DNA of 36,286 nucleotides, taken from contig CAZYPK010000036.1 of NCBI GenBank assembly GCA_964649195.1, positions 1-36,286 on the forward strand, given 5' to 3'. Source of the DNA: JTS-RE9 sp964649195. Lineage in GTDB: Bacteria; Planctomycetota; Phycisphaerae; Phycisphaerales; Phycisphaeraceae. Shown piece after piece: positions 1 through 6,270 of the stretch. Position 1 is the first letter of the stretch. The number at the start of each line of letters is the position of its first letter. Below the pieces are notes generated by a model. It was given only the letters and a program-made list of their open reading frames with translations. It made no database searches and was not told where the DNA came from. The position numbers and the translations under genes are program-made.

Positions 1-249
1 AAGCCCGTCCGCGGGCTGAAGCAAACGAAAATCGCGTGGCCGGCGATCGTGCCTGATCGTTCGCCTGCCGCGCGAGTTTCGTTTGCTCAGGCCCCCAAAG
101 CGGGGCCGTCGCAAACGAACGGCTCGGCAGTGGCCTCGCCCTCCCATATGCTTTTGCCCTGACGCTTCCGTTCTTTGAATTGATTCCGCCTTGTTTGGAG
201 CTTGTTTGAGATTTGGTGATTGTGATTTGGAGCTTTGCTTCGTTCCCGT
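1..249. repeat. Spacer with palindromic repeat remnants
   Basis: No convincing gene. Positions 18-37 (GAAGCAAACGAAAATCGCG-like) and 71-90 (CGCGAGTTTCGTTTGCTC-like) form an inverted repeat. Positions 119-162 resemble segments at 34444-34502 (opposite strand) and 34638-34676, sharing GCCTCGCCCTCCC followed by ATGC and TTGCCCTG. Positions 195-222 are identical over 28 bp to 10786-10813. The spacer is therefore a patchwork of dispersed repeats that also occur elsewhere in the window. Confidence 0.6.
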
Positions 250-1527
250 TCATCTCCCCCACACCTTCCCCGCCACCTGGTGCATTTTTCCATCGATCAG
301 GCCGGCCAGCCGCTGGTTGCCCTGGCCGAAGTCGCCGTTGAAGAGCACGGCCCAGGACAGGCCATCGTGCCTGCGGACCAGCAGGGTGGCGGTGCCAGGC
401 AGGGCGCCGGTGTGCCAGGTGTTGATGCGACCGTTGCCCAGTTCGCGTACCTGCCAGCCGCAGGCGTAGAAGACGGGAGGCAGCGGTTGGGCCGGTGCAT
501 CGCCTGCCTGCTTCGGTCTGGCGAACATGGTGATGATCGAATCATCGCGGAGCACCGATGGCGTTTTGTTTCCGCCTGCCGGGAGGCGGACTTCATGCCT
601 GTCGGCGATCGCGGCGAAGCGAAGCAGGTCCGGGGCCGAGGCGATCCAGCCGCCGTGGGCATCGAGCGATTCGTGGTGCCAGGCTCCGTAAGCCACGGGA
701 ACTTTTCCGGGTTCCCCCGGTCCCCCCGGTCCCTCCGCGCGACCGGCGAACAGGTTGTCACTCATCCGCTTGCCGCGATCGTAGTAGCGCACCTCGCCCT
801 CCGCCGTGCTGCGCGTCGCCCCGATTTTCATCCTCGTCACACCCACCGGCTTGAGCACATGCTCGTTCACATAAGCCTCGTAGCCCTGCCCGCTGGCCTT
901 CTCGATGGCCCGGCCCAGCAGGCAGTAGCCGAAGTTCGAATAGGCCATCCGCTGGCCGGGATCGAAGTCCAGCGGACGGCGGACCATGCAGGCGATGATC
1001 TCCTTCGTGCCTGCCGGGGGCGTCACCCGTTCCTCGATGGCGAACTCGCGGGCCTTGAACATCGGGTCGAACGACTTGTCGCGGTCGAAGCCTGCGGTGT
1101 GATGGAGCAGATGACCGATGGTGATCCGCTTCCAGCGCGGGTCGCCTTGGGGTGCGTCGGGAATGTTCAGGTCGAGCAGATCGACGATGCGATCATCGAG
1201 CCTGAGCTTGCCGCGTTCCACCAGTTGCAGCACCGCCACGCCGGTGATCGGCTTGGAAATGCTGGCGATGCGAAACAGCGAGTCCGGCGACACCGGCAGC
1301 TTCCTCTCCACATCCGCCAGGCCGAACCCCCGGGCGTAAATGATCCTGCCATCCCTGGCGATCGCCACCGCCGCCCCAGGCGCTTCGTGCTCCGCGAGAA
1401 ACGCCGCCATCATCTCATCAAACGGCTTGAGCGCCTCGACCGCCTCGCCGGTGATCGACACCTGCGCCGCTGCGGGGTTCGCCATCATCGCCACGCACAA
1501 AACCATCCGCATGAAAGATAAACGCAC
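250..1527 (-). CDS. Exported serine hydrolase, beta-lactamase class C / D-aminopeptidase-like family
   Basis: About 425 residues. The order of motifs is that of the serine beta-lactamase/penicillin-binding fold: SISK (S-x-x-K nucleophile motif, about residue 89), Y-S-N (about 196-198) and H-T-G (about 372-374, replacing the usual K-T-G). The family hydrolyses amide or ester bonds of peptidoglycan peptides, beta-lactams or small esters; the substrate cannot be told from sequence. The GTG start is chosen because GGGAGG lies 6 bases upstream and a signal peptide ending near ANPAAAQ follows; an ATG 33 bases further upstream is the alternative. A Gly/Pro-rich stretch (about residues 267-275) is encoded by simple CCCCCGG repeats also seen in nearby spacers. 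It is probably periplasmic and stands alone. Confidence 0.85.
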   Translation of the reverse strand: MRLSFMRMVLCVAMMANPAAAQVSITGEAVEALKPFDEMMAAFLAEHEAPGAAVAIARDGRIIYARGFGLADVERKLPVSPDSLFRIASISKPITGVAVLQLVERGKLRLDDRIVDLLDLNIPDAPQGDPRWKRITIGHLLHHTAGFDRDKSFDPMFKAREFAIEERVTPPAGTKEIIACMVRRPLDFDPGQRMAYSNFGYCLLGRAIEKASGQGYEAYVNEHVLKPVGVTRMKIGATRSTAEGEVRYYDRGKRMSDNLFAGRAEGPGGPGEPGKVPVAYGAWHHESLDAHGGWIASAPDLLRFAAIADRHEVRLPAGGNKTPSVLRDDSIITMFARPKQAGDAPAQPLPPVFYACGWQVRELGNGRINTWHTGALPGTATLLVRRHDGLSWAVLFNGDFGQGNQRLAGLIDGKMHQVAGKVWGR

Positions 1528-1570
1528 GATGCCGCCTCCCATTGGGTTTGAATAGGGCATAGGGACTCCT

Positions 1571-1613
1571 GAACAACCTCACGTCCAAGCCGCTTGCGGC
1601 TTCGCGATCCCCT
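1571..1613. repeat. Dispersed repeat family B, copy 1
   Basis: AACAACCTCACGTCCAAGCC followed by GCTTGCGGCTTCGCGATCCCC. The core AAGCCGC-TT-GCGGCTT is a 7-bp-arm palindrome. Related copies lie at 16453-16540, 31586-31673 and 36127-36175. It sits directly upstream of the serine hydrolase gene. Confidence 0.75.
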
Positions 1614-1645
1614 GATTCATGTTACATGCGCGGCCTCGTTTGAAG

Positions 1646-1673
1646 TTGACAAACGAAAGCCAAATCCTACACT
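1646..1673 (+). promoter_or_regulatory. Sigma-70-type promoter of tRNA-Asp
   Basis: TTGACA (1646-1651) and TACACT (1668-1673) are separated by 16 bp, about 50 bases before the tRNA. Between promoter and tRNA there is a small hairpin CCCCGAA-GT-TTCGGGG (about 1703-1718), possibly a leader processed off the precursor. Confidence 0.65.
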
Positions 1674-1725
1674 ACCCGACCGCTTGCAAGCGAAGCGAGC
1701 ACCCCGAAGTTTCGGGGATTGACAC

Positions 1726-1799
1726 GGGGGTGTAGCTCAATTGGTTAGAGCATCGGACTGTCGATCCGAAGGTTGCGGGTTCGAGCCCCGTCACCCTCG
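1726..1799 (+). tRNA. tRNA-Asp (anticodon GTC)
   Basis: A full cloverleaf can be folded: acceptor 1726-1732 with 1792-1798 (one G-U pair), D arm 1735-1751, anticodon stem 1753-1757/1765-1769 with loop CTGTCGA and GTC at 1760-1762, variable loop, T arm 1775-1791 with TTCGAGC, discriminator G1799. CCA is not encoded. The 3' part, from the anticodon onward, is the attachment site of the adjacent integrated element, so the functional 3' end now lies at the element junction. Confidence 0.97.
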
Positions 1800-1808
1800 C
1801 TTGGAAAA
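1761..1808 (+). repeat. Attachment site, left copy (48-bp direct repeat)
   Basis: Identical over 48 bp to 6179-6226. It runs from within the tRNA-Asp anticodon to nine bases past the tRNA 3' end. Duplication of a tRNA 3' part next to a tyrosine integrase is the standard product of site-specific integration. Confidence 0.9.
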
Positions 1809-1833
1809 CCCCTTGGAAACAAGGGGTTTTTTT
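1807..1833 (+). terminator. Terminator after tRNA-Asp
   Basis: ACCCCTTG-GAAA-CAAGGGGT followed by a T run. It lies just inside the left end of the integrated element, so the element supplies a new terminator to the tRNA. Confidence 0.8.
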
Positions 1834-1873
1834 ATTTCCCCTGCGACGTTGGTTATTGCGGCCTGTTTCGCTC

Positions 1874-1893
1874 GGTGCAACCCGGGTGCAACC
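1874..1893. repeat. GGTGCAACC iterons, left end of element
   Basis: Two direct copies of GGTGCAACC (1874-1882 and 1885-1893) at 11-bp spacing. Matching or near-matching copies are found near the right end at 6029-6092. This is the arrangement expected of integrase arm or excisionase sites (inference). Confidence 0.55.
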
Positions 1894-1999
1894 GCAGAAC
1901 GAAATCGCCCGCCCAACGAACAAACCCCACCCGCGACACCCGCGCAAAAAAACCCCCGGCCACACGGCCAGGGGTCGGGTCAAAGAAACGAGCGCGGGT

Positions 2000-2239
2000 T
2001 CAGATGGACGCGGGCGACAGGGCGAACGCGGAGGCGATCACGTCGCCGGGGCCGGTCGGGGCATTGGCAGGGTTGGTGAGTTCGGCGAGGATGCCATCGA
2101 TCACGGCGTTGGCGGTCGTGCGGGTGCGCAGTTCGGGCGAGCCGCAGCACGGACAGGTCGGCCAGGGGAACCGCACCACCGGCAGTTGCCCGGCGGCGGC
2201 GGTCAGGATGGCGACTTCGCGGTGGGGGGTTGTACGCAT
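2000..2239 (-). CDS. Small CPCC-motif protein of the integrated element
   Basis: 79 residues, not recognised. Residues about 29-33 read CPCCGS, a possible half zinc-ribbon; no second CxxC pair is visible, so metal binding by a monomer is uncertain. The ATG start has an AGGGAAG upstream. The 5' leader shares a segment with that of the HTH gene at 4399-4632 (GCGTAGAGCGTC and a T run). It may be a regulatory or hypothetical phage-type protein. Confidence 0.5.
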   Translation of the reverse strand: MRTTPHREVAILTAAAGQLPVVRFPWPTCPCCGSPELRTRTTANAVIDGILAELTNPANAPTGPGDVIASAFALSPASI

Positions 2240-2613
2240 AGGTAATCTTCCCTATTCCGTGAAAAAACACGCAAAGGACACGGACGCTCTACGCGATCGT
2301 TCGCCGTAGATTTTTGACGCCCCTCTGCATCTGGATCAAAACGAACAGGCGAATAGTGAGTCAGTAAATCATCGGGATTGTGTGGCTTCAATTCGCCGGT
2401 GCGAAGATCGATGGTGCCGTTGTCGCAGTTGAACAGCCACGGGTCAGAGTCCCATTGATTCGCCGTGATGGTCATGCCATCCTCTGATCTGGCGAGCGCC
2501 ACCATTGCCGCCAGGCGGTCGCGGTTTTCAGACTTCAGCGCCCACTTGGCAAGCTCTGCATTGGTCACACTGCCTGCCGTTGCCTCTGCAAGCATGGCAC
2601 GCGCGGTTTTTTT
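2203..2613 (-). CDS. Primase fragment, D5_N-like C-terminal frame
   Basis: Third reading frame of the broken primase, readable from the A7 run. Contains AMLAEATAGSVTNAELAKWA and the NGTIDLRTG signature of P4-family primases. The last ~40 residues after FDPDAE do not resemble the family and appear to come from a joined spacer. It could be expressed as a -1 fusion to the preceding frame at A_AAA_AAA, or be dead. Confidence 0.45.
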   Translation of the reverse strand, partial: KKTARAMLAEATAGSVTNAELAKWALKSENRDRLAAMVALARSEDGMTITANQWDSDPWLFNCDNGTIDLRTGELKPHNPDDLLTHYSPVRFDPDAEGRQKSTANDRVERPCPLRVFSRNREDYLCVQPPTAKSPS

Positions 2614-3660
2614 GCGAGTCTCATCACGATGTCGCATTCGTCGATGATCCATCGTTTGCCATAGTTGGCGCGCCATCGTTGTGAGGCAGCATCGAAGCGA
2701 ACGACATGCCGCCATTGGTGGGCGAACCTCGCGCCGTTGCCTGCATCGGTCAAGTTGTATTGCTCTGCCTCACTTGATCCACCACCACGCAGAGTCTGCG
2801 AACTCCAGCCCGGTGCGGAACTGTTTTCGAGCATCACGCCCACCTTGTTTTCAGCCTGCGATGCTGGCGCCGTCCATTGCGGCGCGGCCTCGATGATGCG
2901 GCGAAGATCATCGCCAGTCAGCCCGGCAGTTTTCCACGCTCTCAAATCTTTCGCCTCCGCCGGCGGGAATATGACCTTCACCGATGCGGCCACGCCATGC
3001 AATGCGGCGGCCAACTGCTCTGCTCCATCGCGGCCGGCCTTATCATTTTCACCGATGATGCAAACGTGCCGGGCGTTGCAAGCGGTGCGGAGCATGGCGC
3101 GCCCACCAGTTGCGGACGGCCTGCCGATGGTCGCCATGCCTAGATCGTGCCCGGTCGCCTGATCGCTTCCGCCTTCGACGATGATGATGCGGTCGTCGAT
3201 CGTGTTGCCCGCAAACTTGCTCAGCGGCCAGCCCATTGTCAGCCCGCGCTTGCCGCCTTTCTCGCTGATCTTCGATGTCCATTTGCCATCAAGGAAAACC
3301 GGCTTGTCCAGTCGCAGCGCGTGCCCGATGACGTTGCCTTGTGCATCACGTTCCGGGGTGCGCCAGCAGGCTTCCCCGCGATGGGTGCCTTGTGCCTCAA
3401 GCGCATCCACGGACACGCCCAGGCGGCCGGCAAGCTCGGCCAGCGTGACCGGCGGCGGCAATGTCGGTGCCGGTGGTGTGGATGGCCGGGCTTGGTGGCG
3501 GGCATCGCTCATGACTTCCCCGACGGTTCGGCCAGTGACCTTGGCGCGCACGTCGAAGATGTCGCCCTCGAATCCGCAACGATGGCACTTGAAACGCTCG
3601 CAGCCATTTTTGTAAACGCCTGCCGATGGGTGAGTGTCGCCACAAAACGGACACGCGCAC
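2565..3660 (-). CDS. Primase fragment, zinc-finger and Toprim-like frame
   Basis: Middle and longest frame of the broken primase (about 360 residues from the zinc finger). It carries CPFC and CHRC zinc ligands, then a Toprim-type core (VEGGSD, GENDKAGRDG). It lacks its own convincing start: the natural start is GTG 3751 in another frame. Listed separately because it retains a complete zinc-finger plus Toprim arrangement. Confidence 0.5.
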
Positions 3661-3747
3661 CCGGTCCGTTCCACTTGGTCACGCCTGCCGCGTTCAACTC
3701 GGCAATCAGTGCGGCACGGTCGCTCTTGATGTCGTCGATGGCGTCGC

Positions 3748-3981
3748 TCACTTCCCCACCTCCCTTGCAATCTGCCCGGTCCGCGCCTGATGGGCGGCGA
3801 TGGCTTCGACGCCGAAAAGCTGCGACGCGTCGCAGTCAACGCACCACGCGCGGCCGCGCCAGAAGATGGCCAATTCGCGGCGGCAGGAATCGCAGACCGA
3901 TTCAGGCGGCAAGTTGGGCCGCTTCGACTTTCTTCGCGGTGGTGCGGTTTTCGATTTCGATGGTGATATGATGTAGTTCAC
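3748..3981 (-). CDS. Small CxxC zinc-finger protein of the element
   Basis: 77 residues with a GTG start supported by AAAGGA 7 bases upstream; the frame is open 45 codons further up, but that would overlap the previous gene by 60 bases. A basic N-terminus (SKSKTAPPRRKSKRP) is followed by CDSCRREL and WCVDC, a four-cysteine zinc knuckle. Its stop overlaps the primase start (GTGA), implying translational coupling. The function is not known; a primase accessory or DNA-binding role is plausible from context only. Confidence 0.55.
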   Translation of the reverse strand: MNYIISPSKSKTAPPRRKSKRPNLPPESVCDSCRRELAIFWRGRAWCVDCDASQLFGVEAIAAHQARTGQIAREVGK

Positions 3982-4055
3982 GATTTTTTCCTTTGCCGCG
4001 CTCTGTTTCAGCAGGTCGCGGCATTTTTCTTGCGCGACGGCGGCGGTGAAAGGGT

Positions 4056-4280
4056 TTAATAAGCTGCCGACGGTTCGGGGGACAGGCGGCTTTCGAGATA
4101 TGCGGCCACGTCGCACCGGCGATACCGCACCGCGTTTTCGCTCACGCGGATGAATCGCGGTCCTTTGCCTTGCATCCTCAGCCGATGCAGGTGCTGCTTG
4201 GTGAGCCGGGTGAGACTGGCGACTTCCCCGGTGGTCAGCAGCGGGGACAGTGCATCGGATTCGTTCGTTCGGGTGTTCAT
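4056..4280 (-). CDS. AlpA/excisionase-type helix-turn-helix protein
   Basis: 74 residues. The sequence LTTGEVASLTRLTKQHLHRL...GPRFIRVSENAVRYRRCDVAAYLESR is a typical MerR-like HTH_17 domain as found in excisionases and AlpA regulators of integrated elements. The ATG start has GGAG 8 bases upstream; a longer frame exists but has no support. It is the first gene after an upstream terminator, leading into the zinc-finger and primase genes. Likely roles are excision control and transcriptional control of int or of the replication genes. Confidence 0.75.
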   Translation of the reverse strand: MNTRTNESDALSPLLTTGEVASLTRLTKQHLHRLRMQGKGPRFIRVSENAVRYRRCDVAAYLESRLSPEPSAAY

Positions 4281-4335
4281 GCGGTTTGCTCCATGTATTT
4301 CAGTGATCATGCGAAACATAGCGGTGATCGCGCAT

Positions 4336-4359
4336 GAAAAAACCCGCTTTGCAGCGGGT
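4336..4359 (-). terminator. Terminator after the upstream HTH gene
   Basis: On the minus strand ACCCGCT-GCAA-AGCGGGT followed by TTTTTT. It separates the HTH gene at 4399-4632 from the AlpA-like operon. Confidence 0.8.
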
Positions 4360-4369
4360 ATCCTTGAAA

Positions 4370-4399
4370 TGTCCTCGCTTGTCCTCGCAATGTCCTTAC
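4370..4399. repeat. Triple TGTCCTCGC-type direct repeat
   Basis: TGTCCTCGC at 4370-4378 and 4380-4388, TGTCCTTAC at 4391-4399. They abut the 3' end of one HTH gene and lie upstream of the next, so they are candidate operators. Confidence 0.45.
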
Positions 4400-4632
4400 T
4401 ATTTCCTGGGATACTTGTTTGCCACTTCATTTTCATCGACCAGCAGCGTTGCGTTGCGTTCGTGCCCCGGCGCCCGATGGTCTTTGAGTTTGGCTTCTTT
4501 CACGGCGCGCTGAATCGTTTTTGTGGATACGTGAAACCTCGACGCGGCAACCGAAGCGGTGATGATTTTCACGGGTGCCGCCGGCGGCTCCGAGGGGGCC
4601 GCTCCATAGACTCCGCCATAAACATCTCCCAT
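4399..4632 (-). CDS. Small helix-turn-helix DNA-binding protein
   Basis: 77 residues. ITASVAASRFHVSTKTIQRAV fits a helix-turn-helix (small-residue turn, exposed basic recognition helix), preceded by a Gly/Pro/Ala-rich N-terminus. The ATG start has AAAGGA about 8 bases upstream. It lies between integrase and the AlpA-like gene and has its own terminator, as expected of a regulator of the element. No family can be named with certainty. Confidence 0.6.
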   Translation of the reverse strand: MGDVYGGVYGAAPSEPPAAPVKIITASVAASRFHVSTKTIQRAVKEAKLKDHRAPGHERNATLLVDENEVANKYPRK

Positions 4633-4699
4633 GTTCCAATCCTTTCTATCAAGTAAAAAAACGTGCGCGCTTCAATGACGCTCTACGCTTCCATCCGTT

Positions 4700-5530
4700 T
4701 CAGGTATTTTGCCCCCCTCCCTCGCCCCTCACCCCCTCGTTCGCGCCTGCCGTGTCCGGCTTGGCGGTGCCTTCCATCGCCGCGGTGGCGGTGTTGACCG
4801 CTTCGCGCACGGGGTCCAGTGACAGCCGGGCATAGATGGCGGTGGTCTGCGTCTTGCGGTGGCCCAGCGATTTGCCGATGACGCTCAGGCTCGCGCCCGT
4901 CGCGGCCTGCCAGCTTCCCAGGGTGCGGCGAAGATCGTGGATGCGAAGATCGGCCAGCTTGGCGCGTTTGCACACCCTGTCCCACGCGGCTTTCGGATCG
5001 GTCAGGTGCGGCGTTTTCGCTTCCCGGCGATGAGACGGCAAAACCCATTCGCTCGGCTCATCGCGCTGCGCATTGGCGTTGCGGCGTTCCTTGAGAATCG
5101 CCAGCGCCTGCGGTGCGAGGGGAACGGTCAGGGGTTGGCCGGTCTTGAACTTTGACGCGGGAATGGTCCAACTGCCGGCGGTCTCGTTGATCTCGTCCCA
5201 GCGCATCGCCTGCACGTTGGCGCGGCGTTGGCCGGTCCACAGCGCCAGCAGGAAGAAATCGCGCAGCAGCGGCGGCTCGGCCTGCACCGCCTCGAAGAAT
5301 CGCGGCAGTTCATCGACCTGTAAAAACCGTTCCCGCTCCACCTCGGCGTTGCGGCGGACGCCGGCGACGGGGTTATCCGCCCGCCTGCCTGCGAAACGAA
5401 AGATGGCGCTTAGCAGGGCCAGGGTGCGATTTGCCGCGCCAGGTCCGCCGTATTTCCACTCGCCGCGCTTGACGCCATCGCTGATCCGTTTGTGGAGCGC
5501 CTGTACGTCGGCTTCGGTGATGTCCTTCAC
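4700..5530 (-). CDS. Tyrosine integrase, catalytic fragment
   Basis: 276 residues from a GTG that overlaps the stop of the N-terminal fragment (GTGA). The catalytic residues of phage-type tyrosine recombinases are all visible: Arg in TGQRRANV (about 102), H-x-x-R in HDLRR (198-201), His in SLGHRKT (224) and the nucleophile Tyr in AIYARL (233). The core-binding domain precedes it. The frame is open upstream of the GTG (SWTSRR before VKDIT), which is normal integrase sequence, so the gene is best read as one integrase broken by one missing base near 5543-5550. It recombines the tRNA-Asp 3' end. Confidence 0.85.
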   Translation of the reverse strand: MKDITEADVQALHKRISDGVKRGEWKYGGPGAANRTLALLSAIFRFAGRRADNPVAGVRRNAEVERERFLQVDELPRFFEAVQAEPPLLRDFFLLALWTGQRRANVQAMRWDEINETAGSWTIPASKFKTGQPLTVPLAPQALAILKERRNANAQRDEPSEWVLPSHRREAKTPHLTDPKAAWDRVCKRAKLADLRIHDLRRTLGSWQAATGASLSVIGKSLGHRKTQTTAIYARLSLDPVREAVNTATAAMEGTAKPDTAGANEGVRGEGGGQNT

Positions 5531-5991
5531 CCGGCGGCTCGTCCAACTGCCAGGTAAATCTCGATCTTCCGTTCATCCTCCTTCCACGTTCGCTTGTGCG
5601 GCTTGGCGTGCTGCTCGATGTAGTCGCGGCAGACTTCCCCCAGGGTGCGGGCCTGCCTCGCCTCGCGCTTTCGCTGGACGGGATTGATGCCGGCGGCGGC
5701 ATCGGCGTTGAGCATCACGGCGCGGGTGCGGGCGTCGTCCAGGGTGATGTCCTCGACCTTGGCGATGCGGGTGCGGACGGCCTGCCCGTCGATCTTGCGG
5801 ACGTGGTAATAGGTGCGGGTTCCGGTGTGCGTGACGCAGACCGCCAGGCCGGGGGTTTCGATGTCGTAGGTGTAGGTGCGTCCGGTGGCGGGCGCCTTCA
5901 GCGCGTCAAGGCGCTTGACGGTGAACGCCATGCGGCGGGGTTGCGGGGTCGCCTCCGGGCGCACCAGGCGAAGGGTTTGCGGGATGGCCAT
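5527..5991 (-). CDS. Tyrosine integrase, N-terminal arm-binding fragment
   Basis: 154 residues. Residues about 22-65 (FTVKRLDALKAP...YDIETPGLAVCVTHTGTRTYYH) match the arm-type DNA-binding domain of P4-like integrases, followed by the start of the core-binding domain (TLGEVCRDYIEQHAKPHKRTWKEDERKI). It ends after YLAVGRAAG, where the homologous sequence continues in another frame of the downstream fragment. The ATG has GGAG 8 bases upstream. The two products overlap by 4 bases, so coupled translation is possible but a frameshift mutation or sequencing error is simpler. Confidence 0.75.
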   Translation of the reverse strand: MAIPQTLRLVRPEATPQPRRMAFTVKRLDALKAPATGRTYTYDIETPGLAVCVTHTGTRTYYHVRKIDGQAVRTRIAKVEDITLDDARTRAVMLNADAAAGINPVQRKREARQARTLGEVCRDYIEQHAKPHKRTWKEDERKIEIYLAVGRAAG

Positions 5992-6028
5992 GTGAGTCGC
6001 TCCACGTCAGGGTTTTGGTCTCTCCGAA

Positions 6029-6092
6029 GGTTGCGCCGTGCAACCCCGGTGCACCGCCAGAATGCAATCTGCGATTATCAGAAGGTTGCACC
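6029..6092. repeat. GGTGCAACC-type iterons, right end of element
   Basis: GGTTGCGCC (6029-6037), CGTGCAACC (6038-6046) and GGTTGCACC (6084-6092), the last an exact reverse complement of the left-end iteron. They lie upstream of the integrase gene and near the right attachment site, so they could be arm sites and autoregulatory sites. A small hairpin GCAGCG-TATAT-CGCTGC follows at about 6105-6121. Confidence 0.5.
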
Positions 6093-6178
6093 GGTTGACC
6101 AATAGCAGCGTATATCGCTGCGAAATCCAATGAGAAGCCATCGCAAGTTATCCTAATGATATGCCTGTTTTCTCTCTT

Positions 6179-6226
6179 TCGATCCGAAGGTTGCGGGTTC
6201 GAGCCCCGTCACCCTCGCTTGGAAAA
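6179..6226 (+). repeat. Attachment site, right copy (48-bp direct repeat)
   Basis: Identical to 1761-1808. It holds only the 3' portion of tRNA-Asp and cannot fold into a tRNA. It is followed by what was probably the original tRNA terminator. Confidence 0.9.
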
Positions 6227-6252
6227 AGCCCCTGAAATCGGGGGCTTTTTTC
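6226..6252 (+). terminator. Ancestral tRNA-Asp terminator
   Basis: AAGCCCC-loop-GGGGCTT followed by a T run, immediately after the right attachment site. It is the counterpart of the element-borne terminator at 1807-1833. Confidence 0.75.
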
Positions 6253-6270
6253 ATTTCCACCTTGGTTCCG

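Larger units (their letters stand above)
2203..3751 (-). pseudogene. P4-type phage/plasmid primase, frameshifted and truncated
   Basis: Reading 5'-3' on the minus strand: GTG start at 3751 overlapping the upstream stop (GTGA) after GGGAGGTGGGG; an N-terminal part in one frame; a first frame change near 3663-3667; then a DnaG-type zinc finger (CPFCGDTHPS...FKCHRCG) and a Toprim-like region (IIIVEGGSDQ...CIIGENDKAGRDG); a second frame change at a run of seven A (T7 on the plus strand at 2607-2613); then a D5_N-like motif (WLFNCDNGTIDLRTGELKP). The usual SF3 helicase half (Walker A, about 300 residues) is absent: homology stops at FDPDAE near 2330. Each frame change behaves as one missing base. 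Family members prime and unwind DNA for replication of P4-like satellites and plasmids. Confidence 0.75.
1761..6226. mobile_element. Degenerate tRNA-Asp-integrated element (satellite-like, about 4.4 kb)
   Basis: Bounded by 48-bp direct repeats (1761-1808, 6179-6226) matching the tRNA-Asp 3' end. All cargo is on the minus strand: tyrosine integrase next to the right end, two small HTH proteins, a CxxC zinc-finger protein, a P4/D5_N-type primase and a small CPCC protein. GGTGCAACC-type iterons lie near both ends. No capsid, terminase or conjugation genes are seen, so the size and gene set resemble a phage satellite or integrative plasmid remnant. The integrase has one frameshift, the primase has two and lacks its helicase half, so the element is probably immobile unless these are sequencing errors or recoding. 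Confidence 0.85.

Noticed and set aside
235..1521. Plus-strand frame of 428 codons opposite the serine hydrolase
   Set aside because: Shadow frame; the minus strand has the SxxK, YxN and HTG motifs and a ribosome site.
6179..6220. Second tRNA-Asp
   Set aside because: Only the 3' part from the anticodon on is present; acceptor 5' strand and D arm are missing, so it is an attachment-site copy.
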